Shown: positions 39,240 to 47,629, counted from the stretch's first letter. The stretch: DNA of 64,000 bases from Arsenicitalea aurantiaca (GCF_003994485.1 NZ_RZNJ01000001.1:65765-129764), one strand, 5' to 3'. The notes: a model not told the origin generated them from the letters alone. Translations and numbers: made by a program.

Positions 39240-40502
39240 TCAGTGTGACGCGGGATTGAGCAGGTCGATCACGGCCTTCGCAAGGCGTTCGGCGGAGCCT
39301 GGAGCAAAGCGCCCGGCCAGGCCGACGAACCGATGGGCCTCGTCCACTTCATAGCCGCCGAAAGGATATTCGGTGATGGGCGGAATATAGCCCGGCGTGT
39401 CATCGGCATAGGCAAGCACGAAACCGATGCGGCCCCCAAGCGCGGCGCGTACGGCAAGGCCGGTTTCCGCGAAGATTTCACCGGGCATGGCGGCGACCAC
39501 GAGGGGGCCGAAATCGACAACGCTGACGCGGCCCGACCATTGGCCGGGCGCGCGATCGGCATTGGCTTTGGCCCAGGCGACCCAGTGGGGCAGGAGGAGC
39601 GCGCGCGGCGGCGGGCAGCCGGCATCGAGCTCGGCCTGCCAGGCGCCGGCGGCGGCGCGCAGGTCGCCTTCGGGCCGGTCGAGGGCGAGCTCGACGATGC
39701 CGGTGCGGGCGGTGGGGACGAGCGAAACGGGCGCTAGGGGCGCGGCGAGGGCGGCGTCGCCGATCCGGCGGCCGAGGCGTTCGGCATTCTCGAAGGTGCG
39801 GGTGGCGCTCGTCGCGGTGGTCCAGGAGGCCGAGGCGGCATGCCCGATATTGGCGTCGCCGGCGCAGCCCGTGAGGAAAAGCGCGACGGCGCCCGGATGG
39901 GCCGCCTCGACGGCGCGCCGGGCAAAAGCCGGATAATCGGCGGTCATCAGGCGGTTGTCGGCGCCGAGCACGGTGGGGTGGCAGGCATAGCCGAGCATCA
40001 GAGCGATGGGGTGGCCGGTGTCGACAGCAATGACGCGCAGGACGGGGAGGTTGCGGTCGAGTGGGCCATCGGCATGGCGGCGGTTGCGCGCGACATCGGG
40101 GTCGGGGCCGTAGCCGGCCTCGAAACGGGCAGGCACGGCGGTGCGGCGCGCCTCGGCGATGGCGGCAACGCAGCCCTCCTCGAGAGCGGCGAGGAAGGCG
40201 TCATCGGTCGGCATCCCGAGCCGGTCGGGCATAGGGCTCGGCGCGCCATGGGTGTGGGTGGCGGCGATGACGAGGTTTTCGGGCGGCAGGCCGGACCGGG
40301 CGCGGATGCGTTCGCTCGACTGGGCGGTGATGCCGATGACGTCGGCGACGACGATGGCAAGATCGCCGATGACGAGGGCGCGGACGGTGAGAGGATCGTG
40401 GACGCCGGTCGCGGGCTCGCTGCGGGCGGCGAAGCCGGCGAGAAGGAGCCCGGGGGGCGGGGTGATGTCGATGATGGCGGCGCCGGCCTTCACTGCGTCC
40501 AT
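39240..40502 (-). CDS. neutral/alkaline ceramidase-like hydrolase (N-terminal domain type)
   Basis: 420 residues. It matches the N-terminal catalytic domain of the neutral ceramidase family: AAIIDITPPPGLLLAGF at the start, VIAATHTHGAPSP (metal-binding His pair), GYACHPTVLGADNRLMTADYPAFA and FLTGCAGDAN. True ceramidases are about 650 residues or more with a second domain; this single-domain form lacks it and has no signal peptide, so a cytosolic amidohydrolase acting on an amide-linked sugar or lipid is more likely. It is the last gene of the nagB-SIS-nagA operon and overlaps nagA by 13 bp. Confidence 0.72.
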   Translation of the reverse strand: MDAVKAGAAIIDITPPPGLLLAGFAARSEPATGVHDPLTVRALVIGDLAIVVADVIGITAQSSERIRARSGLPPENLVIAATHTHGAPSPMPDRLGMPTDDAFLAALEEGCVAAIAEARRTAVPARFEAGYGPDPDVARNRRHADGPLDRNLPVLRVIAVDTGHPIALMLGYACHPTVLGADNRLMTADYPAFARRAVEAAHPGAVALFLTGCAGDANIGHAASASWTTATSATRTFENAERLGRRIGDAALAAPLAPVSLVPTARTGIVELALDRPEGDLRAAAGAWQAELDAGCPPPRALLLPHWVAWAKANADRAPGQWSGRVSVVDFGPLVVAAMPGEIFAETGLAVRAALGGRIGFVLAYADDTPGYIPPITEYPFGGYEVDEAHRFVGLAGRFAPGSAERLAKAVIDLLNPASH

Positions 40503-41650
40503 CGGACTTCCCCTCCGATATAGGTCTCGAGGATGGTGAGCCGGTCGGCGCCCGGGGCGTGGTCGAACCGGATGAGGTCCGCGGGCGCTCCGATCTTTAG
40601 GATGCCGAAGGCCGGCGGCTCGGTGCCCGCAAGGAGGCGGGCGGGATTGAGCGTGGCCAGATCGAGCGCCTCGGCGAGCGAGAGCCCGGCCATCGTCATG
40701 ACGCGCGCGACATTGAAATCGAGCGTCAGCGCCGCGCCGGCGAGGAAGGGCGTGCCGGGGGTGCCGAGGCGGCCATCGGCAGAAAGCTCAACGCGCCCGC
40801 CGATGGGCTGATCGTAGATGCCGGGCGGCAGGCCACCGGCGGCAGCGACGTCGGAGACGAGGAGGGACCGCGCCAGCGTCTTGGCGCGCAGCATGGTCTT
40901 GAGCGTGTCGGCGGGCAGGTGATGGCCATCGGCGATGAAGCTGGCGGCGAGCCGGTCTTCGGCAAGCTGCGCCCAGAGGATGTTGGGGTGGCGCGGCAGC
41001 ATTGCGGGGGCGCCATTGCCCAGATGGGTCGAGAGCACGGCCCCGGCCTCGGCGGCGAGGTGGATCTGTTCGGGGCTCGCTTCGGTGTGGCCGATGGCGA
41101 CGCGGATGCCCATGGCGGTCAGGTCGCGCACGAGGGCGATCGCTGCATCCGAATGGGGAGAGAGGGTGACGAGCCGGACGAGCCCGCCCGAAACTTCCTG
41201 CCAGCGCTCGACTTCGGCGCGGTCGGGCTCACGGACATGTGCGAGCGGATGAGCCCCGCGCGCGCCATCCATGGGCGAGATGAACGGGCCCTCGACATGG
41301 ATGCCGGGAATGATGCGCGCAAGGAGCGGATCGCCGGCGCGGGCTTCGGCGATGATGCCGAGCGCCCTGGTGAGCGAGGCTTCCGAAGCGGTGATGAGGG
41401 TGGGCAGGTAGCGAGTGACGCCGTGGCGGAGGAGGGCCTCGGTGAGGTCCCGGACGCGGGCGACCGAGAGGGTGTCGTCGTTGAGGTCGTGCCCGAAATA
41501 GCCGTTGATCTGAAGGTCGACGAGGCCCGGGGCGAGGTAGCCCGGGGCGGGATCGGGCTCGTCGGTGATGGCGGTGATCCGCCCCTCGGCGAAGGCGATG
41601 CGCAGGCCCTGACCGGTAGAGGGCGAGCGGCCGGTCAGGTGCCCGTTCAC
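40490..41650 (-). CDS. nagA: N-acetylglucosamine-6-phosphate deacetylase NagA
   Basis: Removes acetate from N-acetylglucosamine-6-phosphate. 386 residues of the amidohydrolase superfamily: YLAPGLVDLQINGYFGHDLND, metal-ligand Glu in IPGIHVEGPFIS, VAIGHTEAS, and a later His/Asn set in STHLGNGAPAML and FIADGHHL; SDVAAAGGLPPG carries the catalytic Asp. ATG 41650 overlaps the SIS-gene stop by 4 bp. With the nagB-like gene it would convert GlcNAc-6-P to fructose-6-P. No sugar kinase gene is seen in the cluster. Confidence 0.92.
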   Translation of the reverse strand: MNGHLTGRSPSTGQGLRIAFAEGRITAITDEPDPAPGYLAPGLVDLQINGYFGHDLNDDTLSVARVRDLTEALLRHGVTRYLPTLITASEASLTRALGIIAEARAGDPLLARIIPGIHVEGPFISPMDGARGAHPLAHVREPDRAEVERWQEVSGGLVRLVTLSPHSDAAIALVRDLTAMGIRVAIGHTEASPEQIHLAAEAGAVLSTHLGNGAPAMLPRHPNILWAQLAEDRLAASFIADGHHLPADTLKTMLRAKTLARSLLVSDVAAAGGLPPGIYDQPIGGRVELSADGRLGTPGTPFLAGAALTLDFNVARVMTMAGLSLAEALDLATLNPARLLAGTEPPAFGILKIGAPADLIRFDHAPGADRLTILETYIGGEVRWTQ

Positions 41651-42414
41651 AGCTTGCGGACCCGATCGTGGAAGCGGGCGATGAAGCGCCCATTGGCTTC
41701 GTCGCCGCCCGGGGCATTGCCGCTGCGCCAGACGGGCGGCTCCATATCGCGTGCGCGCAGATTGGCGACGGTGCGGATGACGAGGCAGTTGAGCGCGAAG
41801 GCATTGGCGAAGGTCGAGACCGCGCCGATCCGCTCGGTCATCCCCTCGACCGAAACGAGCGCATCTCCGATCGGCACCTTGCAGTCGATGGCGATGTCGA
41901 CGAGGTCGTGGAGGTTCTGCCTGGTCGGGTGACGGGCAGGGTGATCGGGGGCGGTGCTGCTTGCATGGGCGCGCGAGCTGACCCCGATGAGGAAGACGCC
42001 GCGGGCCTTTGCTTCGATCGCCGCATCGATCAGCGCGGCATTGATGCCATAGGCGTTGACGAGGATCAGCAGGTCCCCGGCACCGAGGCGCTGGTCGGCG
42101 ATGACGATGCGCCCATAGCCGGGAGTGCGCTCGATGGCCATGGAGCGCAGGGCGCCATTGGAGAGGAGGGTGCCCTCGTCGAGAATGGCGCTCACATGCA
42201 TGAGCCCGCCGGCGCGGAAGAAGATCTCCTGGGCGGCGAGGTTGGAATGCCCGCCGGGGCCATAGACGTGGATCAGCCGGTCGGCCTCGATCTGGTCGGC
42301 AAGCCGGATGGCGGCTGCTTCGAGCCCCGCCTGCTCCTCCTCGAGGATGCGGCGCATCAGGGCCGTCACCTGATCGAAATAGCCAAGCGTCAGGGCGTCG
42401 GCATCAAGGCTCAT
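41647..42414 (-). CDS. SIS-domain phosphosugar-binding protein
   Basis: 255 residues with a single SIS domain, like the UPF0309/sugar isomerase domain proteins. The phosphosugar loop is seen in DRLIHVYGPGGHSNLAAQEIFFRAGG, followed by DLLILVNAYGINAALIDAAIEAKARG and VSSRAHASS. Members bind or isomerise sugar phosphates; the reaction here is unknown. It lies between the nagB-like gene (3 bp) and nagA (4-bp overlap), so it is surely part of the same pathway. A kinase or isomerase step missing from the classical route could be supplied by it, which is speculation. Confidence 0.78.
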   Translation of the reverse strand: MSLDADALTLGYFDQVTALMRRILEEEQAGLEAAAIRLADQIEADRLIHVYGPGGHSNLAAQEIFFRAGGLMHVSAILDEGTLLSNGALRSMAIERTPGYGRIVIADQRLGAGDLLILVNAYGINAALIDAAIEAKARGVFLIGVSSRAHASSTAPDHPARHPTRQNLHDLVDIAIDCKVPIGDALVSVEGMTERIGAVSTFANAFALNCLVIRTVANLRARDMEPPVWRSGNAPGGDEANGRFIARFHDRVRKL

Positions 42415-42417
42415 GGC

Positions 42418-43200
42418 TCAGGCCTCCGGATCGGAATCGGCGTCGAGATAAAGCGTACAATCAGGGTGGGTGCGCAGGATAGAGGCCGGGCAGGCGGTCT
42501 CGATCGGGCCGTTGAGCGCGGCATCGACGGCGGCGCGCTTGGCGCGGCTCGGCACCATGCAGAAAATCTTGTGGGCCGCCATCAGGCAGGGCACGGTCAG
42601 CGTGATCGCCTGGGCCGGGACGTCCGCGATGGCGGCAAAGCAGTCGTCATCGACCTGCTGCTGCCGGCAGGCCTCGTCGAGATCGACGATCTTGACGGCA
42701 AGCGGATCGTTGAAATCGGCGACCGGGGGGTCGTTGAAGGCGATGTGCCCGTTGACCCCGATGCCGGCCTGGACGATGTCGATCGGCGCCTCGCCAAGCT
42801 TTTCGGCATAGGCGCGGGCGGTTTCGGCCGGATCGGCGCCCGGGGCGATGCGGTGCACCTCGCCGAAGGGCGCCTTCATGAAGATGTTGCGGTCGAGCCA
42901 GTTGGCAAAGCGCTGCGGCGCCTCGGGCGGCAGGCCGATATATTCGTCCATGTGGAAGGCGACGACGCGCGACCAGTCGATGCCCGGAGCCGCGGCAAGG
43001 GCGTGGAGCACTTCGGACTGGCTGGGCGCAGCGGCAAACACCATGCGCACGCGCTCCTGCGCGGCAAGACGGCGGCGCAGCTCGGCTGCGATATCGCCGG
43101 CGGCGACGGCGCCCAGCGCGGCGCGGTCGGGAAAGCTCCTGACGAGCAGCCTGTCGACCCGGCGTTCCCGGTCTCTGGTGACGGCGTGTTGGCTATCCAT
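42418..43200 (-). CDS. nagB: glucosamine-6-phosphate deaminase/isomerase family protein (NagB-like)
   Basis: 260 residues of the NagB/6-phosphogluconolactonase fold. FAAAPSQSEVLHALAAAPGIDWSRVVAFHMDEYIGLP carries the substrate loop and the conserved MDEYxGL. DIVQAGIGVNGHIAFNDPP matches the catalytic GIGxxGHIAFNEP region (here NDPP rather than NEPG). Expected reaction: glucosamine-6-phosphate to fructose-6-phosphate plus ammonia. It is first in the operon, under the LacI-type operator at 43267-43280. The substitutions near the catalytic Glu leave the deaminase activity to be shown. Confidence 0.85.
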   Translation of the reverse strand: MDSQHAVTRDRERRVDRLLVRSFPDRAALGAVAAGDIAAELRRRLAAQERVRMVFAAAPSQSEVLHALAAAPGIDWSRVVAFHMDEYIGLPPEAPQRFANWLDRNIFMKAPFGEVHRIAPGADPAETARAYAEKLGEAPIDIVQAGIGVNGHIAFNDPPVADFNDPLAVKIVDLDEACRQQQVDDDCFAAIADVPAQAITLTVPCLMAAHKIFCMVPSRAKRAAVDAALNGPIETACPASILRTHPDCTLYLDADSDPEA

Positions 43201-43257
43201 GTCTGGCGAACTCTCAAGGCAGCGGGGATGGGGCCGACGCGACCCCCGGGTCCTGCG

Positions 43258-43286
43258 ACTATTCCGTGCAACCGGTTGCACGTCAA
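43258..43286 (-). promoter_or_regulatory. promoter with LacI-type operator, nagB-like operon
   Basis: On the minus strand TTGACG (43281-43286), 17-bp spacer, AATAGT (43258-43263). The spacer holds TGCAACCGGTTGCA (43267-43280), extended to an 18-bp perfect palindrome CGTGCAACCGGTTGCACG. It is identical in its core to the site at 39168-39181, and it also lies 62 bp upstream of the lacI-type gene start, so autoregulation is possible. Confidence 0.82.
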
Positions 43287-43341
43287 GCCTTGCCAGTTGC
43301 ATTGTGGCGTCGGGCGCGCCAGAACGGGGGCGTTCGGGCCC

Positions 43342-44382
43342 ATGGAGGCGAGGCGGGTGCAGCAGGCGGGCAGACGGAAGAAGCAGCACACCATGGCGGA
43401 CGTCGCCCGGGCAGCTGGCGTTTCGAAATCCACGGTGTCGCGCGCCTTCACCCAGCCCGAAATGCTGGGCACCGAAACGGTCGAGCGGATCGCGGCGATC
43501 GCCAAGACGCTCGGCTATGTGCCCAACCATACCGCGCGGGCACTGAGCACGGGGCGGCACGGCAATCTGGCGCTGATCGTCACCGATGTGGCGAACCCTT
43601 TCTTCCCGCCGCTGATCCGCGCCGCGCAGATGGAGGCGGACGGATCGGATTTCTGCGTCTTCCTTGGAAATTCGGACGAGAACCCGCGCCAGGAGGACAA
43701 GCTGGTCGACCGCTTCGTCAGCCAGGTGGAGGGGCTGATCCTCGTCGGCTCGCGGCTCGGGGCGGAGCGCATCCAGCATCACGCCGGGCGCCGGCCGCTG
43801 GTGCTGATCAATCGCGAGGTGACCGGCATACCGCGCGTCCTGATCGACAGCACGACCGGGGTGCGCCAGGCGATCGCGCATCTGGCTGCGCTCGGGCACC
43901 GGCATATCGTCTATGTCAGCGGCCCCTCGAGCTCATGGGCGAACCGGCAGCGGCGCAATGCGCTGAGGCTCGCGGCGCGCCAGCACGGCATCGAAGTCGA
44001 CGTGCTGAGCGCGCGCGTGCCGAGCTATGAGAGCGGACGGGCGGTGGTCGCCGAACTCATCGAGAGCCGGGCGACCGCAGCGGTGGCGTTCGATGACCTG
44101 ATCGCCCAGGGGATCATGACGGGAATGGCCGAGCGGGGCATTCCGATCCCGGAGGCGTTTTCGCTCGTGGGGTGCGACGACGTGCTGGGCGCGGCGACCT
44201 ATCCATCGCTGACGACGGTCTCGAACCGGTCCGACGAGGCGGGGCGGGCAGGGGTGACGCTGCTGCTCGACCGGCTCTCGGGGCGGATGGCGGGCGATAC
44301 GCGGGTGGTGCTCGACACCCATCTCGTCGTGCGCCAGACGACCGCCGCCCCGGCATCGGGGCAGCGGCGGCAGGGGGGCTAG
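43342..44382 (+). CDS. LacI-family transcriptional regulator of the amino-sugar genes
   Basis: 346 residues. The N-terminal HTH and hinge read MADVARAAGVSKSTVSRAFTQPEMLGTETVERIAAIAKTLGYVPNHTARALSTG; a PBP-like effector domain follows (LALIVTDVANPFFPPLIRAAQMEA, FDDLIAQGIMTGMAERGIPIPEAFSLVGCDD). It is divergent from the nagB-like operon and very likely binds the repeated palindrome in both operon promoters. ATG 43342 adds 17 basic residues before the HTH; ATG 43393 would start directly at it. The inducer is unknown, possibly an amino-sugar phosphate. Confidence 0.9.
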   Translation: MEARRVQQAGRRKKQHTMADVARAAGVSKSTVSRAFTQPEMLGTETVERIAAIAKTLGYVPNHTARALSTGRHGNLALIVTDVANPFFPPLIRAAQMEADGSDFCVFLGNSDENPRQEDKLVDRFVSQVEGLILVGSRLGAERIQHHAGRRPLVLINREVTGIPRVLIDSTTGVRQAIAHLAALGHRHIVYVSGPSSSWANRQRRNALRLAARQHGIEVDVLSARVPSYESGRAVVAELIESRATAAVAFDDLIAQGIMTGMAERGIPIPEAFSLVGCDDVLGAATYPSLTTVSNRSDEAGRAGVTLLLDRLSGRMAGDTRVVLDTHLVVRQTTAAPASGQRRQGG

Positions 44383-45182
44383 CGCGAGCGGGGCCAGTTG
44401 CGCTCGATCCGCTGCGGGGCGGCATCGGGGTTCGCGCTGCGGAAGGCTTCGAGTTCGGCTTCGTTCGGCGAGAGCCGGCCCAAATGGCGCAGGCCGCCAT
44501 GGGAGATGTTGATGCTCATCGCCGGTTCGTCGCCCGCCTCCACCCAATGGGGCGTGAGCAGGACATTCCAGAGCCGGTCGTCGGGGCGCATGTCATAGCA
44601 GAGGCTGTCTTCCTCGCGGATGGCGAGGGGCTTTTCGAAGGCGCCGGGGGTGTAGTGGAGGCGCGTCTCGCGATCGGCCCAGCGATCGGGATCGGCAAGC
44701 CCGCAGAAACGCTTGGTGCCGTAGACCTGCCAGGCGAGCACATGGGAGAAATCCATGTGGTAATTGGTGGCGCTGCCGGCGCCGCTGATGAAGAGGATGG
44801 GATAGCACCGCTCCCATTCAAACCCGTTGGCGCCGAGGTCATCCTGCCAGCGGTCCATCACCGCCGCGCCGAAACCGGAGAGGAACCGGCCGGGCGCATC
44901 GAAGCGGGCGAGATCGAAATGGGCGAGCGCGAAGGGCTCTTCCATCACCGCCTCGATGGGGCGGCGGCGGAAGGCGTCGGGGTCGTGCTGGTCAAGCTCC
45001 AGGGTGCGGCCCTTGCGACCGCTCTTGATCGAAGCGGCCTCGTCGCGACGCACTTCATCGATCACGTCGGCGATCGGGGGAAAGGCGAACTCGAAGCGCG
45101 CAAGCGCTCCGGTCATCCGGAAATTGCGCGGGCCGGACCAGGCGGCGGTGAAATCCTGCCAGGCGTCGATCGTTTTGTGCAT
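44379..45182 (-). CDS. cupin-like (JmjC-type) protein
   Basis: 267 residues. A double-stranded beta-helix core is suggested by SATNYHMDFSHVLAWQVYGTKRFCGL, where His and Asp of HMD would be metal ligands, and by PHWVEAGDEPAMSINISHGGLRH carrying a third His. This arrangement is seen in cupin_8/JmjC-like iron and 2-oxoglutarate-dependent proteins, but the substrate is not known. ATG 45182 has AGGGAG nine bases upstream and is preferred over ATG 45200. It is divergent from an AraC regulator 100 bp away, which probably controls it, and its stop overlaps the convergent lacI-type gene by 4 bp. Confidence 0.6.
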   Translation of the reverse strand: MHKTIDAWQDFTAAWSGPRNFRMTGALARFEFAFPPIADVIDEVRRDEAASIKSGRKGRTLELDQHDPDAFRRRPIEAVMEEPFALAHFDLARFDAPGRFLSGFGAAVMDRWQDDLGANGFEWERCYPILFISGAGSATNYHMDFSHVLAWQVYGTKRFCGLADPDRWADRETRLHYTPGAFEKPLAIREEDSLCYDMRPDDRLWNVLLTPHWVEAGDEPAMSINISHGGLRHLGRLSPNEAELEAFRSANPDAAPQRIERNWPRSR

Positions 45183-45282
45183 CTGGGGCACTCCCTTCAT
45201 CTATCGGCGCGAGAGTGCCTTGAAATGAGGCGGATTAGGATGGAGGCTCTGCGCAGGAATTTGTACGAGCGGAGCATTGCCG

Positions 45283-46083
45283 ATGCAGGGCCTGTCGCTC
45301 GAACTCTTGTCGATGCCGGCGAGCACGCACGGAGCGGACACCGCGTTCAGGGCCTTGCCGCAATGGAGCGTGGACCTGCACATCATCCACACGCTCGAGG
45401 GGCGGGCCGTGCTCCGGACCAAAGAGGGGCCGGTCGAAACGTCCCCGGACGTCGTCATCGTCGTGCCGCCCTTTCAGCATTGCGCCTGGGCCAAGCCTGC
45501 GGGCGCCGTCTGGGCCATGATCAATCTGCATTTTCGGCTCGTCGACGGAGCGGGCGTGGCGCTGCACGAGCGGCCCATCCTGCCGCGGCGCTTCGTTCCG
45601 GACGATCTCGCCTCGATCCACGAGGATCTGCGCGGCTGGGCGGAGACGCGTGGTGATGACAGGCCGGGGGCAGCGCAGCGCGCGGGGTGCGGTGCGGTGG
45701 CGCTCGGGGCCGCCTATCTCGCCCGGTTCGGCCGATTTGACGGACCGGAGCGGGCGCGCGATCCGCGGCTCGCCCGCATCGAGGCGCTGCTGCGCGAAGG
45801 GGCGCGCGGCGCGTTTCCGGCCGATGCCGTGGCGGACACTGCCGGGCTCAGCTCGAGCCAGGCCAACCGCGTCTTCAAGGCCGGCATGGGGCTGACGCCC
45901 AAGGCCTATTGGCTGAGACATCGGCTGGGGCTGGCGCAGAGCCTGCTGACGGCGACGCGCCTGCCGATCCAGGGCGTGGCCGAAGAGCTGGGCTTTTCGG
46001 ATATCTACTATTTCTCGCGCTGGTTCCGCCAGCATGCGGGCATGACGCCGACGGCGTTCCGGAAGGCCAAGCAGGGGTTCTGA
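45283..46083 (+). CDS. AraC-family transcriptional regulator
   Basis: 266 residues. An N-terminal cupin-like sensing domain (LPQWSVDLHIIHTLEGRAVLRTKEGPVETSPDVVIVVPP) is followed by the two AraC helix-turn-helix motifs (AVADTAGLSSSQANRVFKAGMGLTPKAYWLRHRLGLAQSLL and PIQGVAEELGFSDIYYFSRWFRQHAGMTPTAFRK). ATG 45283, with GGAG 8 bases before it, is preferred to TTG 45277. It is likely the regulator of the divergent cupin-like gene; the effector is unknown, a sugar being plausible from the fold and context. Confidence 0.9.
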   Translation: MQGLSLELLSMPASTHGADTAFRALPQWSVDLHIIHTLEGRAVLRTKEGPVETSPDVVIVVPPFQHCAWAKPAGAVWAMINLHFRLVDGAGVALHERPILPRRFVPDDLASIHEDLRGWAETRGDDRPGAAQRAGCGAVALGAAYLARFGRFDGPERARDPRLARIEALLREGARGAFPADAVADTAGLSSSQANRVFKAGMGLTPKAYWLRHRLGLAQSLLTATRLPIQGVAEELGFSDIYYFSRWFRQHAGMTPTAFRKAKQGF

Positions 46084-46092
46084 GCACCGGGA

Positions 46093-46494
46093 TCAGCGCC
46101 ATTGCGCCGAAAGGGCCTCGAGCAGATCGGTGCGGCTCAACTGGCCGACGAAGCGCCCGTGGCGGAGGACGGGGAAGCGGCGATAGGGGCTCGAAATCAT
46201 GATCTCGCAGGCGCTGATGAGGTCAAGCTCGGCGTCGAGCGTCACCGGATCGGCCGACATGTAATCGGCGACCGTGCCGCCCCATTGCTTGTAGTAGGAG
46301 GCGTTGAGCGCGGCCTTGAGGCAATCGCGCTTGGAGAGGACGCCGACGAGCTCGCCTTCGGCATCGAGCACGCAGGCGCCCGAGACCCGCGCTGCGAGGA
46401 GGGTTGCGACCGCCTGGACGATCTCGGTCCCCGGCGAGAGCGTGACGAGCTCGGTCTTCATGATGGCCCCGATGCGGGCGAGCGTGTCGGGCAT
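46093..46494 (-). CDS. two-CBS-domain protein at the end of the nqr operon
   Basis: 133 residues made of a CBS pair and nothing else. First CBS about 5-65 (TELVTLSPGTEIVQAVATLLAARVSGACVLDAEGELVGVLSKRDCL), second about 75-130 (ADPVTLDAELDLISACEIMISSPYRRFPVLRHGRFVGQLSRTDLLEAL). CBS pairs bind adenosyl ligands such as AMP, ATP, NAD(H) or SAM and regulate partners. It starts 3 bp after nqrM on the same strand, so it is cotranscribed with the Na+-pumping dehydrogenase; an energy-sensing role is attractive but only inferred. Confidence 0.85.
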   Translation of the reverse strand: MPDTLARIGAIMKTELVTLSPGTEIVQAVATLLAARVSGACVLDAEGELVGVLSKRDCLKAALNASYYKQWGGTVADYMSADPVTLDAELDLISACEIMISSPYRRFPVLRHGRFVGQLSRTDLLEALSAQWR

Positions 46495-46497
46495 GGC

Positions 46498-46653
46498 TCA
46501 GCGCTCCTTACGGTTCGGGCAGGCGCTGCAGGCACCGCCACACGCGATGCCGCCGCATGAGCCTTCGAGGGGCCGGCGACCGAGGAGCACGCCGAGCCCG
46601 AGGCCGAAAACCGCGAGAAGGGCGAGGAAGGTGGCGACGATCACGGTCTGCAT
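46498..46653 (-). CDS. nqrM: Na+-NQR maturation protein NqrM
   Basis: 51 residues. One membrane helix (VIVATFLALLAVFGLGLGVLLG) followed by a Cys-rich tail with C33, C38, C42 and C45 in SCGGIACGGACSAC, the NqrM/DUF539 pattern. NqrM is needed to deliver the Fe centre held by NqrD and NqrE. ATG 46653 is 16 bp after apbE; the CBS gene follows after 3 bp. Its presence confirms that the nqr cluster is a true Nqr rather than an Rnf system. Confidence 0.88.
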   Translation of the reverse strand: MQTVIVATFLALLAVFGLGLGVLLGRRPLEGSCGGIACGGACSACPNRKER

Positions 46654-46669
46654 CGATGGCTCCCGGGGC

Positions 46670-47626
46670 TCAGAGATAGGCGGCGAAGGCGGTGCTGGCG
46701 CGTGCGTCGAGCGTTTCTCCGCCATGGAGGAGGAAGAGGACGGGCAGGGCTTCGGCCTCGGCAAGGGCGAGGCCCCGTTCAGCGCCCATGACCATGAGCC
46801 CGGTTGCGAGCGCGTCGGCGGTCATCGCGGAGGGATGGAGCACCGAAACCGAGGCGACACTGTTGGCGACGGGCGCATCGGTCAGGGGATCGATGATGTG
46901 CGTGTAGCGCCGTCCAGCGAGATCGTAGCGGTTGATCCGGTCTCCGGACGTGGCGAGCGCGATGTCGGTTGCGGCGAGCCTCGCGTAGAGGGCGCCGGTT
47001 TCGGGGTGTTCGATGCCGAGCCGCCAGGGCCTGCCTTCGGGGCCAGATCCCGAGGCGAGGAGTTCGCCGCCGATCTCGATGAGGAAATCGGAATGCCCCG
47101 AGGCCTTGAGGTGCCGGCCGACCCGGTCGAGAGCATGGCCCTTGGCGATGCCGCAGAGGTCTAGCGAGAGGCCCGCTTCGGTCTTGCCGATGGCTCCGGG
47201 CCGGATGGAAAGGCCGCGATAGGTGCCGGTGCGTTCCCCGGTGATCGGGCCGAAGCCATAGCGCCCGACGCTCGGCCCGACGCTCGGGTCGAACGCCCCG
47301 CCGGTGAGCGTGGCGATGCGGAGGGCTTCTCCCGTGACGGCAAGCAGTCCGGGACCGGAAGCGTGCCAGCCGGCGGGCGCGGCGTTGAACCCCGAGAGCG
47401 CGCTGTCGGGCCGGAAGGGGCTCATCTCTTCGTCGATTTCGGCGAGGATGGCGCCGATCCCGTCGAGGGTTGCGGGCGCTGGCCCGGTGCCGACGATCCG
47501 GATCGACCAGGTCGTGCCATAGGCGCGGCCGGAGAGGCGCGCCGTCTCTCCGGCGCGGAGGGGGCTGGCGCCGAGGAGCCCCATCCAGGCGGCGCCGAGA
47601 AGCAGATTGCGACGGGTGATGGCCAT
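46670..47626 (-). CDS. apbE: FAD:protein FMN transferase ApbE
   Basis: Attaches FMN covalently to a Thr or Ser in target proteins such as NqrC and NqrB. 318 residues with a Tat-like or Sec N-terminus (MAITRRNLLLGAAWMGLLGASPLRA, twin Arg), GRAYGTTWSIRIVGTGP, a Mg2+-site region LSLDLCGIAKGHALDRV, HIIDPLTDAPV and MTADALATGLMVMGAERG. It sits between nqrF (3 bp) and nqrM (16 bp), the usual place. In this window the only subunit with a visible acceptor motif is NqrC. Confidence 0.94.
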   Translation of the reverse strand: MAITRRNLLLGAAWMGLLGASPLRAGETARLSGRAYGTTWSIRIVGTGPAPATLDGIGAILAEIDEEMSPFRPDSALSGFNAAPAGWHASGPGLLAVTGEALRIATLTGGAFDPSVGPSVGRYGFGPITGERTGTYRGLSIRPGAIGKTEAGLSLDLCGIAKGHALDRVGRHLKASGHSDFLIEIGGELLASGSGPEGRPWRLGIEHPETGALYARLAATDIALATSGDRINRYDLAGRRYTHIIDPLTDAPVANSVASVSVLHPSAMTADALATGLMVMGAERGLALAEAEALPVLFLLHGGETLDARASTAFAAYL

Positions 47627-47629
47627 GGC

